Part shown: positions 1 to 10,384 of the stretch, in pieces
How positions within the stretch are numbered: the stretch's first letter is position 1
Layout of the letters: every line of letters begins with the position of its first letter
Assembly: GCF_963678635.1 (NCBI RefSeq)
Contig: NC_087062.1
Location: forward strand, 24,946,177-25,010,176
From: Symsagittifera roscoffensis
Taxonomy: Eukaryota; Xenacoelomorpha; Acoela; Convolutidae
Reading direction: 5' to 3'
Length of the DNA stretch: 64,000 bases
Translations under genes and position numbers: made by a program
Notes under the pieces: model-generated
Told to the model about the DNA's origin: nothing
What the model saw: only the letters and a program-made list of their open reading frames with translations
Databases searched by the model: none

Positions 1-550
1 AATTTTTCTACTGTCCATAACCACCATTAAGTCTGAGTCCGGGTGTTTTGTGATCACTGACTGATCAGTTTTGTTTCAGTTCTTTTCTGCGTATGGAAAA
101 TTATCGAGGTCGGTTGCAATTCTTTTGTCAGGTCTAGGTGTAAAAATCGGTCCAATTCTCAATCCTTATTCACCTCATTTTCATTGTTTTTGTCAGGGGC
201 TCGTTTTTATTCACCTCACATGCTGAATTTTTAATCAAAACATTTTTTTTTCAATCGGGGATGCTTCAATTTTCAATCGAGGCGTTGTGTGGTTTCCGTT
301 TTTACTAAGAGCAGCTCGTCTCCTGCTCAATTGGTAAACTCGTTGTCATCCGGCCGGATTGGAATGAACAAATACCAAGTATTTTTATATCTGTTTCTAA
401 TGTGAACTTTTATTATTTATCTTATCATAAACCGGACTGATGGCCTTGACTGTTGATAAGCAAGACCACATGGCTGAGCGTTAATGTTCAGTTGAAGTGA
501 ATTCATATTTATGTTGAGTTCTTTCTCTCAACCAACATTACTTAGAGATC
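1..550. other. Non-coding sequence left of element A
   Basis: No open reading frame with recognisable protein similarity is seen here. The stretch could hold the left LTR or leader of the degraded retroelement that follows, but I found no matching copy near 5.7-5.9 kb, so no LTR boundary is called. Confidence 0.5.
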
Positions 551-1050
551 CTTAGCCAATCTGTTTGGATTCTATAGAGAGTTCATACGTTACGGTATGA
601 CATGGCGCAGCCAGCATGATACAAAAACCCGTTGAGTATTTCACCCTTCTGGTGAAGGCATCTTTAGAACCACCACTGGAATGATCAAAGTGGGCGGCAA
701 TGATGGAGATGACTGTCTTTTCCAAAGATGGAATAGAGGTAAAAAATTTATTAAGAACGAAACCTCCCGTGCAAGAATGAACGGAACCGACCGACGAGGA
801 TGGGATCACTGGAGAAACGGAAGCACAAAAACGTAATAGACACATCATAAATCCAGAAAAACGAGTTGCTTGGGAGAATAATGCGATAAAAAGCAGTGAA
901 AAAGGTGTACTTTGTAACAATGTGAAATGGGATGACGCAGACGCAAAAGTCAGAAGCTATATATTCTAATGTCTTGTAGCAGAAGGGCAGAGACAACTGC
1001 AACAAAAGCGACCACCTCTCGATATCCAAACATCAACTGCAAAAGAACTA

Positions 1051-1700
1051 ATGCGAATATTAGAAGAACTATTCGTAATCACACGAGTCATAGATTTCGA
1101 AAGGCACAATTTTATCTGTCGGAAACAACAAAAAAATGAGACGTTTCAGCTATTTCATGCGGATCTGGTCGAACTGGCTTCTCGGGCTCTTTGTGGAGAG
1201 CGAGAAGATGAATGGGTTCCTGATATTTTTACGGCCCACGTGTCCAACGAAAACATTGCAGAAGAACTGTAGGCAGAAACCAGATCACCACAAGATGCAT
1301 ACGATTATGCAATCAGGTGAAAGAAAGGGATATAACATAGTAAAGCGACGAAAACAAACCCATTTGAAGCTCAAACAACCCCGAACACAGCAATGAAACA
1401 AGAACCGATGGGCTACATTCAACCACGCGGGAGAGGTGGTAATCAAAACAAAGCGCACGAAAACAGCCAAAGAGGTCGGGGAAATCTGCGAGGTCGAAAC
1501 AATTTTCCCGAGGAACCTGCAATCCAAAGGGGCAACAAAACTAACAAACAAATCGAAACGAAACCTGCTATTATTCTGGCAGATAATTTGAATCAAACAA
1601 TTTGATGTCATGCCCAGCGAAAGACAAAGATTGTACTAAATAAGCCAAACTAAGCCATTTTGCAAAATTATGTAACTGAATAAATGTTAACTACATGCAA
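1051..1700 (+). pseudogene. Element A gag remnant with two broken zinc knuckles
   Basis: The frame starting at 1051 contains a Gag-like helical stretch (NETFQLFHADLVELASR, GEREDEW, ending NENIAEEL) and continues after frame changes into an Arg/Gly/Gln-rich nucleic-acid-binding linker (1393-1560). Near 1560-1680 two adjacent CCHC zinc-knuckle remnants can be read, CYYSGR and then a CTK...HFAKLC motif. In the first, the second cysteine position is serine and a stop follows; in the second, the codon at the expected second cysteine is a stop. In an intact element Gag would form the particle and package RNA. The domain order and the position before RT support the call; the copy is clearly dead. 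Confidence 0.75.
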
Positions 1701-1819
1701 GAAACAGGCAGTCAACAAGACAACGAAGAGGAGGATTCCACCACCGCAGAAGACAATAACGACCCAGTGGCCTACGCTGAATTCATGCCGACACACGGTA
1801 GGGAGGCCTCAAGATAACC

Positions 1820-2950
1820 TTACGTGTTGGAGACATCAGAAACATTTGAAATCCGAAACCCAGTTAACATAAAAGAAGATCTCAATGGACATATAGTAAA
1901 ACTCAAAAAACGCTCAGAAGATGTCTTCGCCATTGCATGTTCTGGAAGCCCATGTCTTTTCTCAACAAAAAAATGGCACAAAGAATATGAAGAAACGATC
2001 GTTCCCCAATATTTCAACTCATCCCACCGCAAGATGCAGCCTGGGATGTCGCAGCCTGAAAATTTCTAAGAACTTTGTGTGAGAATCGGGAAATCGAAGA
2101 ATCACGTAATGCGAACTCAATTTGTACAAAAGATTAAACCGATCCAACAAAAAGGCCATGGAATACCCATTCATCTACAAGAAATAGTGGAAACGGAACT
2201 GAATAAACTAATAGATCAAAAGCATATCAAGGATTTAGATAATTGCTTCGACAAACAATTCATCAGTCTGATCGTTATAACGGTAAAAAAGGACCAAACA
2301 GTCAAACTTGCGCGATCCCAAGAAACTCGATAACTTCATTAAAAAAAAACAATTACTAAATGCCCAATGTTGAAATTTTATTGGACAACATTGCACAAAT
2401 CATCGAAGCGGATGACACGCGGCACAACTTCTTCTTTAATCTCGATCTACGATACGTATATTCACAAATTCTACAGGATAAGGAAACAAAAGACCAGGGT
2501 AATTTCAGAGTGATAGGGGGAAAAGCGACAGGAACATACCAATTCTAAAAAAAATGTATGGTCTAGCGGATATGCAGGCAGAAATATAAGAAACAAAGAT
2601 CTCACACCAGCAAATTTTCAAAACACGTTTGCTTATCTCGATGACATAATGATTGTAACAAAAGGTTCAAAAGATACACACAAACAATTATTACATAAGG
2701 TACTGAAAAAACTAATGGATGAAAACTTAGCTATCTCACTGGAGAAATGCAAATTCGCATGCGAATAAGTCGAGTGGCTGGGCTATAAAATAAGTAGCGA
2801 AGTTATAATACCACTAACACGAAACACAGCAGCAATCCTCAAGCTCTCACAACCAAAAGCGTTTAAACAATTAAAAAGTTTCATGGGGTCAAAACAAAAC
2901 CTCACTCGATACATTCCAAACCTCGCAGAAAAGCATCGACACTAAAACCA
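1820..2950 (+). pseudogene. Element A reverse transcriptase remnant
   Basis: Frames at 1824-2069, 2079-2333, 2360-2548 and about 2620-2900 together resemble a Ty3/gypsy reverse transcriptase. The palm start appears near 2130-2230 (HLQEIVETELNKLIDQK), a FFFNLDLRYVYSQI segment near 2430 corresponds to the first catalytic-aspartate block, and the active-site motif YLDD is present near 2636-2650. Stops interrupt the frame at least before 2079, after 2333 and 2548, and within the segment after YLDD near 2766. The enzyme would copy element RNA to DNA; this copy cannot. Confidence 0.8.
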
Positions 2951-2984
2951 CTGCTAAAAAATCAGACAAACATAAAACATTAGA

Positions 2985-3740
2985 TTAGAAGCTGGAACAT
3001 ACATCTGCATTCCATAATATTGTGAAACTTGTATCTGAAATTACTGAAAACAAACCTTTCAACCAACATTTAGACACTCGAGTAGTTTGCGGTGCCTCTA
3101 ATTTTAGGCTAGGGGCTGCTTTAGAGCAAAACCCAGGCACAGGTTGGGTACCAATTGCATATGCTTCAAAATTTCCAAACTCATTAGAGGAGAAATATTC
3201 GATGAACGAATTCGAATTGTTAGGGTTTGTTTGAGCAATCAATCATTTCAAAAACTACTTCTACGAGAAAAACTTCACAGTAATTACAGCTAATCAAGCT
3301 TTGATGAACGCGTTGAACGTCAGCGAACGACCAAAGACTAGTCAAGGTAGGCTTACTAGATTGATCGATAGACTGATACCATTTACATTCGATATCAAAC
3401 ATATAGGAGGAACAAAGATGTGACTGATTAACAATACGTTCACAAACTCGGTAGGATTAGCGCTAACCCCCAGCGATTACAACCAGGAATTTGTTGTTGC
3501 GTCAAATAACTCCTCCATTGCAAACATTATATTGATTGATAATGTCATATTGAACAACTTGGCATCTCAGAATAGAGCTCCCCATCGGCTGATCAAAAAG
3601 CGCGCGGAAAGTAAAAGGAACGCAACAACTCAATTGCTAAGTCACGTCAAGGCACGTCAAACATTCCGAGCAAAACACAAGCGGTCATTCAAGTCAGAAC
3701 GAAAACAATCACTTGATCAATTGCACTCGTCAAAAGGAGC
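2985..3740 (+). pseudogene. Element A RNase H and linker remnant
   Basis: The frame beginning at 3022 shows the Ty3 RNase H core: FRLGAALEQNPG, PIAYASKF and EKYSMNEFELLG. The segment after an in-frame stop near 3233 continues with HFKNYFYEKNFTVITANQAL, SQGRLTRLIDRL and FDIKHIGGTKM. The usual catalytic Asp before ASNF appears as Gly (VVCGASN), so the active site is damaged. From about 3425 to 3760 a Lys/Arg-rich linker follows (3532-3759), as expected between RNase H and integrase in this lineage. Confidence 0.8.
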
Positions 3741-3759
3741 AGACAAATTTATAAAATAA

Positions 3760-4560
3760 ACAAAAATTTGTCAATTTCATTTCAACACCCGGAATTAGAA
3801 AAAACACAATGAGACGACGACACGAATTGAAAAACGAAAAAAGTGGATACATCCCTGACAATGCACGGACCAGGGGAGGACCAGAAGATGAGGCACTTCG
3901 CCAAACACAACCCCTAGAAGACGCAAACCCGAAATCATTTGGAGAGGAAAACCCTACGGGGAAGAAAGTTTATCAGACCCATGTTGGTATAGAAGGACAC
4001 AAACAACAACATATGAACGATGGACAACACAATTTTCACCAAAAGCCCGTCTTCTCCAACAACAAACTCGCGACCTGTCATACAAGACGTCAGAGAACTA
4101 ATTCCAAGTAGAAAACCGCAAAATTTTCCAAAAATAGTTTTCTCTGATGATACACCAGCGCAAAAGACAAATTCAAAAGGGGAAAATTATTGAACCACAC
4201 CCGACTGGACAAGCAGACCTATCACCAGCATCACAGATACCCTCAAAAAATCAAGCAAAGCAAAAACGAAAGAAATACAAACTGAGTCAGAGATAAGATA
4301 ATCCACAACACAAACGTCAAAACTACAGACGTGCAAAGATATGCAATCCCAAACAGAACTCACAGTGGAGGTCAACGAGCAGTACGCAAGATAGAACAGA
4401 AGTAACTTCACCCAGCGAGGCACCACCAACAATGTTGACCAGCCAACTCGAACATAGCCATGAACTGATTATGGCAAGTGTGATGGAAAGTACCGACAAA
4501 GCCATCGCAACGGAAATCAAAAAAACACCCTTCAACAGTAAGAAGTTGTAACAAGTCAAG
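3760..4560 (+). pseudogene. Element A pol linker between RNase H and integrase
   Basis: This hydrophilic stretch has one open frame at 3809-4111 (rich in Arg, Glu, Gln, Asn) and shorter broken frames after it. It sits exactly where the RNase H-integrase spacer of the element should be and carries no recognisable domain. It is annotated as pol linker by position only. Confidence 0.45.
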
Positions 4561-5640
4561 GGGGTAAGCTTTTTTACCGCAGCCAAACAAAACGACAAAA
4601 ACATTAAAACAATAGTGAATTTTGTCCAGAAAAGAGATTGGGAGGCGCTTCGACTCGCATATGGCGACTACTGGTACAACGTACGAAACAGGCTGCACGT
4701 AATGGACGACCGCCTACTCATAGCAGTTGCGCCAGTTTAAACTTGACAGTTTACACCTGACACAGCCGGGAGCGGCGGCAATGTTGGACTTGAGCGAAAA
4801 CATCTGGTTCCCGCATATACACCGTACAATCGTCCAAATAACTCGCCGACAATGCACAGAGCAAGGTAAAACTTTAGAAGAAGTCATAAAAAAATCACAA
4901 TCATTCCAAATGGAACCGGTAGTAGAACCAAATGAGGAAGTCCGACTAGATTTTGCTCGGCCTCTTCCGGATGAATTGAACAAGGACGCATACAGTTTAG
5001 TCGCGGTTGACAAATGGTCCAAACTCCCCGCGCCTAAGGTAGATTCAAATACAACGGCGGACATACCATTTAAATTTATGCGGCGATACATATCTAACAA
5101 TGGGGTAGCCCGCAAACACAAGTTCGACTGAGCACAAACATTTCGAGCCAAAAAATTCCAACTTTTTGTAACATCAATTTTTTTAGATCGATCGGGGCTG
5201 TGAAACGGTTAATACAAAGTTTAAAAAGCAGGCTAGGGGTTATGCGGGTAGACGGCAATAACACTCCGTATAAGTTAACATCAGACGTCGCTGAAATCAT
5301 AAGGACACTAAGATTAACACCACAAAAAACAACAAAATTTTCTGCTTTCGAAAATCACATGAGCCGAAATCCCAACATACTTTTATAAAACATAGCCACA
5401 ATGTGCTCACCAAATATTCTAAAATAGGAAAACGCAAAACACGCTTGTTTAGATCGAAGGAACTTGATGTACTTGCCACTTCAACCAGAAGTTATGCACG
5501 ACCATCAATGCTGGTTAGAAAGCGAGGTCAAGATCGCAAAATGACCTCTGAAAAATCTGCCGGTACCCTCAAACTTGTTCTCAAAACAGAGAATCAACAT
5601 CGACGAAAAGTAACACAGGTGTAAAAACAAGATACTCACT
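4560..5640 (+). pseudogene. Element A integrase remnant
   Basis: The frame at 4727-5131 carries the integrase zinc-binding region (SLHLTQPGAAAMLDLSENIWFPH, then QCTEQGKT) and the catalytic core start EEVRLDFARPLPDEL with the first Asp. The second catalytic Asp is retained in RKHKFD, directly followed by an in-frame stop and then AQTFRAKKFQ. The third acidic residue is lost: the expected VERLIQ-type motif reads VKRLIQSLKSRLGVM near 5200-5240. One cysteine of the HHCC zinc site is also missing. After 5400 only broken C-terminal sequence remains. The domain would insert element cDNA; this one is inactive. Confidence 0.82.
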
Positions 5641-6639
5641 AAGTAAGGAAAAGGAAGCATTAAAACTAAGGTACAAGGGAACCCGAAAAACAGTCCGTAT
5701 TGCTACTAAAGTTAAGGACCCTAACGTAATCACCACACACAGCCTGAATTCAAACTACCGGAAAACAGCCTCGCCTACTAGAAATTAGTGGTTCAGTTTT
5801 TGTTCCGATTTCAAAAATATACGGATCATGCAGACCCTCACGACTAAGTGACTATGTAGCATACAAATCGGCTAGGAGAACAGATTTAATGGTTTCTCAT
5901 CAAATGTTTCTATAAATAAATCCAATATTTTTTGTTTGAGTTAAGTTAACAATCTTATCACATAAAGTTTTATCGCTTTTTCTCTAAGACTTAAAAGTAT
6001 TGTCTTTTAGTTTAAATTATCATTAGCTAAAAAATGCAAATTTTTACAAACAAAATTTATTTTCTTGATTTTTTTGTTTTTTGTTTGCGTTTTTTTCTAC
6101 AACGGGCTTGCACTTCACTGCACAGTTATGTTTTTCCGTTCGACAAAACTTGAATACCCAAAACTATTGGATCAGCTCAGGCTGATTTTAAAACATATTG
6201 GGATTGTTACAGTCTGAAAAAAGGATCTGCAAAACATAAAGTTTTGAAAATCAGCTTTATTTACTATTATTTGGTTTTTTCATCAATTTTACAAAACAAA
6301 GTGCTTAAATTGAAAATTTGCAACCAATAAAAAGCACAAATTAAAACATTATAATGAATTTCCCAACAATCTAGAGGTCAGGCCGGTAAAACTACAATAA
6401 ACCTAGCCTAGTTAAATACTCAAACATCACTCCAGAGAGGTTATCCAACAAACATATAAAATTTTTATTTGGTTATCAGGGTTGATATAAATCAATCTGC
6501 AACATCAATCAAAAAAGGTTGTGTCTTGTCTGGAAAATCAATCGGTAACATCTATAAAAATAACAGAGATTGCATTTTGTCTGGAAACAACCAAAAAAAG
6601 TCAAAGTACGCTTTAACGGTTTTTTTGCTCTGTTTTGTT

Positions 6640-6918
6640 TTTGCTTAAAGTGACATCTGTGTTTGATTTTTTTTCTAAACTTTACTCCAATTTTGTATGC
6701 CACATGTGTTCTTGGAAAAATTGATTTAGAAAAAAAGGTGGGCCTGAATTTGGGAGAAAATCGTCGCAGCATCATTATATTCATTTCGACAAACAATCTA
6801 ATAGTTTCCCTTTAAGCGGCCTTTTCAAAGACCTGTTTGTTGTAAATTGACATCTGTTTTTGATTTTTTTCTATATTTTTCACCAATGTTGTATGCCACA
6901 TGTGTTCTGGTATGACCA
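6640..6918 (+). repeat. Dispersed repeat block (also at 8100-8235)
   Basis: The segment GTGGGCCTGAATTTGGGAGA and flanks up to about 6840 recur at 8100-8235 with scattered differences, including the shared stretch AATTTGGGAGAAA and CGTCGCAGC. A shorter sub-block around TGTATGCCACATGTGTTCT occurs twice, near 6695 and near 6890. These are old copies of one repeat family. Confidence 0.6.
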
Positions 6919-7639
6919 CAAACTTCCATTAAGTGTCCATCATTTTTCTTCAACCTGGTATTTCACGTCCCTAGAACGGCTCTCACTGCCCTCGAATACA
7001 GACTTGGGTCCCTTTTTTTGCAGGTAATCCAAATAGATGCCTGAGACATGTGATAGCCCATGAATCCGCAGTTAATGCAAATCTATTCTCAACAAGGTTG
7101 TCGTGAGGTTCAATTATGCCGTCTGGCAGAATGGCACCAAATCAGTAGTTAAAGCAAGTCTGGTTAGATATATTTTTTGCTGATGTATTCATAGCAACAT
7201 CTTGAAGTGTGGGTGCTCTTCATAATTCCAACTTTCAGTATAGAACAGCGGAAGATCTATATGACCTAATTGCTTTGAGATTAATAGTTTTTTCTACACT
7301 GAGCTTCACTCACAACCCGGAAACAAAATGTTTTTCTTTGTTCCGGGGTAACTGCTTTTTAAGACCCTTTCGTTGTGAATATCTTTCATCTCAAAAATAC
7401 ATTCAAGTCTATAAAAAATCAGTAATTTGTTAAAAGTTGTTAAGAAAAATATAGGATCTTTTACGGAGCATTTTGATTCAAAATTTAATCACTTAAGTGT
7501 GTAATCTTCCCTAGGACCAAAATTTATTGCATCAGTTGATAAAGGAAGTAATTGTTTCGACGAGTTCTGTTTTGATACAATTATTTGGATTATAGAAAGT
7601 AACGGAATTTTTCAGCTTTTGGTTGTGTTTTAAAAACTC

Positions 7640-7890
7640 TTATACTCATTCACTTGCCGTAATAGCTTCTTTTCGAGTATATTTCAATCCGAAAGTAAAT
7701 CAGGATTCAATTTTTTGGAATGTTGAAACCTCGATTCATGTTTTTTTCACTGTTTGCTGTGGATATACCATACCAACAAGCGACAAACTGATCGCTTTCT
7801 ATCGATCATCTGTTGTAGACAATCGAGCCATAAAACTATGTCTCGGGAAACCTATAAATTATGTTCAATTCATGTGAAAAGACTTGTTCC
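7640..7890 (+). repeat. Dispersed repeat block (also at 11060-11270)
   Basis: This block and 11060-11270 share, in the same order and orientation, GTTGTAGACA-TCGAG, ATAAA, GTTCAATTCA-GTGA and GACTTGTTC. The two copies are strongly diverged. Confidence 0.5.
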
Positions 7891-8682
7891 TCTAGATTTG
7901 TGCGCTTTTTTTAAAACTTTTGTACTTTAGATCTAGAAGTCTCATCTTGAGTTAAAGTCTTTCGGTTATAATGTTATGTCACTACAATTAAACACCGGAC
8001 ATAGAAATAAGTGTTCGTCTGCTCTCCCTAACATTCGTTGTGATAATAATATGACTGCCATTGGCGTTATTAGTTATCGTAATGCGTAGAGTGTGCTATA
8101 ATCTTGGAAAAATTTATTCAGAAAATAAGGTGGGCTTCAATTTGGGAGAAAGTCGTCGCAGCCTTATACTTCTTTTCGACTAAAAAACTAATACCTTCCC
8201 TTTATGCGGTCTTTTCAAAAACCTGCTTTGTTGGAAGAGCTCGACCTGATGGACATTGGATTGTTACGATTTCTTCATGATGATACAGAATACAAAAGTT
8301 GTCGTTGTTGTTGTTGTTGTAGCTACGCGCAACGCCATCGTCTGCGGGATTTTGTGGGCTAGCTTCGTGTTGTTTCGTTTCTTGGTTGCCGTTGCTTTCC
8401 AGTACTTCATCTTCGTGGGAGATGAAGGCTGATTTGGTTTACGCTAGTCCCTGCCAAGTGCCCTTGTCCACCGGCAGAATAGTTGCGGTATGCAACATGT
8501 GTGGTTACATGAAAATCATTTGAGCACTGGACTGGTTTGAAGATTGCAGATCCACATCTGGATGTCTGCTCTTCGTCGTTGTCGATGTGTGCTCTTTAGA
8601 AGTCAGCATCGTTGTCCTTATTCGACTGAGATTTGATTCTTAAAGGTTCAACTTTCCTGCTCCTTGGAGATATGAAGTTTGA

Positions 8683-9026
8683 GGAACTTAGTTACTTCAA
8701 GGAGTTGAAGCCAGAGGTCTTCAGTAGTCAGACCAGTCGGGTTTCAGGTGCAGTTAAAAAGACGATGGACGTCGTGCGGCGTCTCATTATAGTCTGGACA
8801 GGAAATGTGTATCTCACTCCAGACACGGCTTAGGTCGAGTTAGTAAGCTGACTTTACCCGGAACGAATCTGAGCAAGCCGTATGCACGCTATCTGAGATA
8901 CACAATTCCGTTCCAGACTATAATGAGACGCCGCACGACGTCCATCGTTTTTTAACTGCACCTGAAACCCGACTGGTCTGACTACTGAAGACCTCTGGCT
9001 TCAACTCCTTGAAGTTACTGAGTTCC
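8683..9026. repeat. Long inverted repeat, about 150-bp arms, 45-bp spacer
   Basis: The left arm (8683-8830) and the right arm (8876-9026) are reverse complements over nearly their whole length, for example GACGATGGACGTCGTGCGGC against GCCGCACGACGTCCATCG. The inner ends are more diverged than the centre. The RNA would fold into a long hairpin. No target-site duplication is visible outside the arms. It could be a fold-back transposon or an inverted duplication. Confidence 0.85.
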
Positions 9027-9747
9027 GATAACTCAGATTCACTTTAGATGTTTTAGGCGGTACACGTTCCAGTAGCTTTGAAGGTTTGAAATACTTTTTA
9101 ACCTCGTTGTGATGGATAACTTTCAGAGGCTCTTGTAGCTTTTACGATTTAACAAGCTCTCATCCAAATGATGTTGGATTTCAAAACCGTAGGTGGTGCG
9201 GAGTGTGGGTTTGATGAATCGTTCAAATGGATGTTGCGCTGTCTGATATTCGGAACGGTGACTCTGATGGTGTCCGACTAGAAGTTGTTTGGCCAGCAAA
9301 TCTAAGTGAGACTTTACATGAGACTTTTTTCCCTGTGAAGATCATCAAAATTTGTCACAACCAGTTTTTGTTCTGAGGGCGATGTTTTGTAGAATTTGGA
9401 GGTTTGTTTCAATTTGTGTCACTTTTTGATGGAGACCAGAGTATGTCACTGTCAGTGTTTCTTTGGAACAAACCCAGTCGTTGTGTTGTCGTGATGTTAT
9501 TGGCTGTTTAAAATTTTACACTTTGAATTATTGTCGCATCTTCGTTGTCAGACAGACCAGGTTGGGTTCTGCCATTCGTTTCAACTGCAACAATCCACTA
9601 CACATCGCTGTCCACGCTTCCTTGTTATCTCAACTTCATTTCAATCACTGAAGTATTTTGCTATTCTTCGATTTCTAGCAAGCCCAAATCTCTGAAAAAG
9701 TGCTCACATAGGACTGATTGCGTCTTGTTGCAACTTTTTTGCGCTAT

Positions 9748-9814
9748 CTGTACTTAATCTTGTTAATTTTTTTTGATCGAGTTTTTTCTATTTATTGTTA
9801 GAATGAGGATCCGA
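9748..9814 (+). repeat. 67-bp direct repeat, copy 1 (copy 2 at 10187-10253)
   Basis: CTGTACTTAATCTTGTTAAT and the following T-rich sequence through TATTTATTGTTAGAATG and GATCCGA occur at 9748-9814 and again at 10187-10253, almost identical. The 372 bp between them are unique. The arrangement resembles a short terminal repeat unit or a duplication. Confidence 0.8.
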
Positions 9815-10186
9815 TTCCTTTAACCCACGATGAAAAAACTATTTTATACGAGACAGCATTTTTCTCTACAATAGCAATTCACTGCTTTTTTAATGATTTA
9901 CTGCTTGCTTTGAGGTCAAACCACAGAAAAAGTTCTCGATAAGAGCTTAAGCTTTGATTCAGACAAGCTTAAGGTGCTTTTCTGCTCTCTGAGGGTTTCT
10001 AAATGGTACCCCATGTCTTGCAAAATTTCAAGTATCAAGCGGGGATTTGCTGTGCGGAGGCTGTTGAAAGTTTTGATTTCTCCCAATATTTTAACCCAAA
10101 CCTTTTTAACGAAGAAATAGTTAAGGATCAAAAAATTGGTTTGAATTGTGGTGACATTCCGTATCGAGATTTGGAACAATAAAGAC

Positions 10187-10253
10187 TGTACTTAATCTTG
10201 TTAATTTTTTTTTGATCGAGTTTTTTCTATTTATTGTTAGAATGTTGATCCGA
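10187..10253 (+). repeat. 67-bp direct repeat, copy 2
   Basis: Second copy of the repeat at 9748-9814, differing by one T in a homopolymer run and two bases near the end. Confidence 0.8.
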
Positions 10254-10339
10254 GTGCGCAAAAAATTATAAGTTTAGTGCGTATGAGGCCTATAACGTTA
10301 AACAACCATTGTTAATTTCCACTTTGAGTCTTGACAATG

Positions 10340-10384
10340 GTGGAACAAGAGCTCGGAGCAAGCCCAAGCTCTGAGCTCTTCCAC
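10340..10384. repeat. Short imperfect palindrome
   Basis: GTGGAACAAGAGCTCGGAGC on the left pairs with GCTCTGAGCTCTTCCAC on the right around an eight-base loop, with small bulges. No T-run or gene context suggests a terminator. Confidence 0.6.

Larger units (their letters stand above)
560..5800 (+). mobile_element. Element A: degenerate Ty3/gypsy LTR retrotransposon
   Basis: Reading + strand frames in order gives a gag tail with damaged zinc knuckles (about 1.05-1.7 kb), reverse transcriptase (2.08-2.9 kb), RNase H (3.0-3.4 kb) and integrase (4.6-5.6 kb). That is the Ty3/gypsy order gag-RT-RH-IN. The reading frame is broken many times by stops and small indels. A belongs to a different Ty3 lineage from elements B, C and D in this window: its RT, linker and integrase cannot be aligned with theirs except at the catalytic motifs. 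No flanking LTR pair was identified, so the outer limits are approximate. It is an old, inactive copy. Confidence 0.85.

Noticed and set aside
4714-5151. 145-residue minus-strand ORF
   Set aside because: Antisense of the element A integrase.
1-5900. LTR pair for element A
   Set aside because: No matching sequence was found between the first 550 bp and 5.7-5.9 kb.
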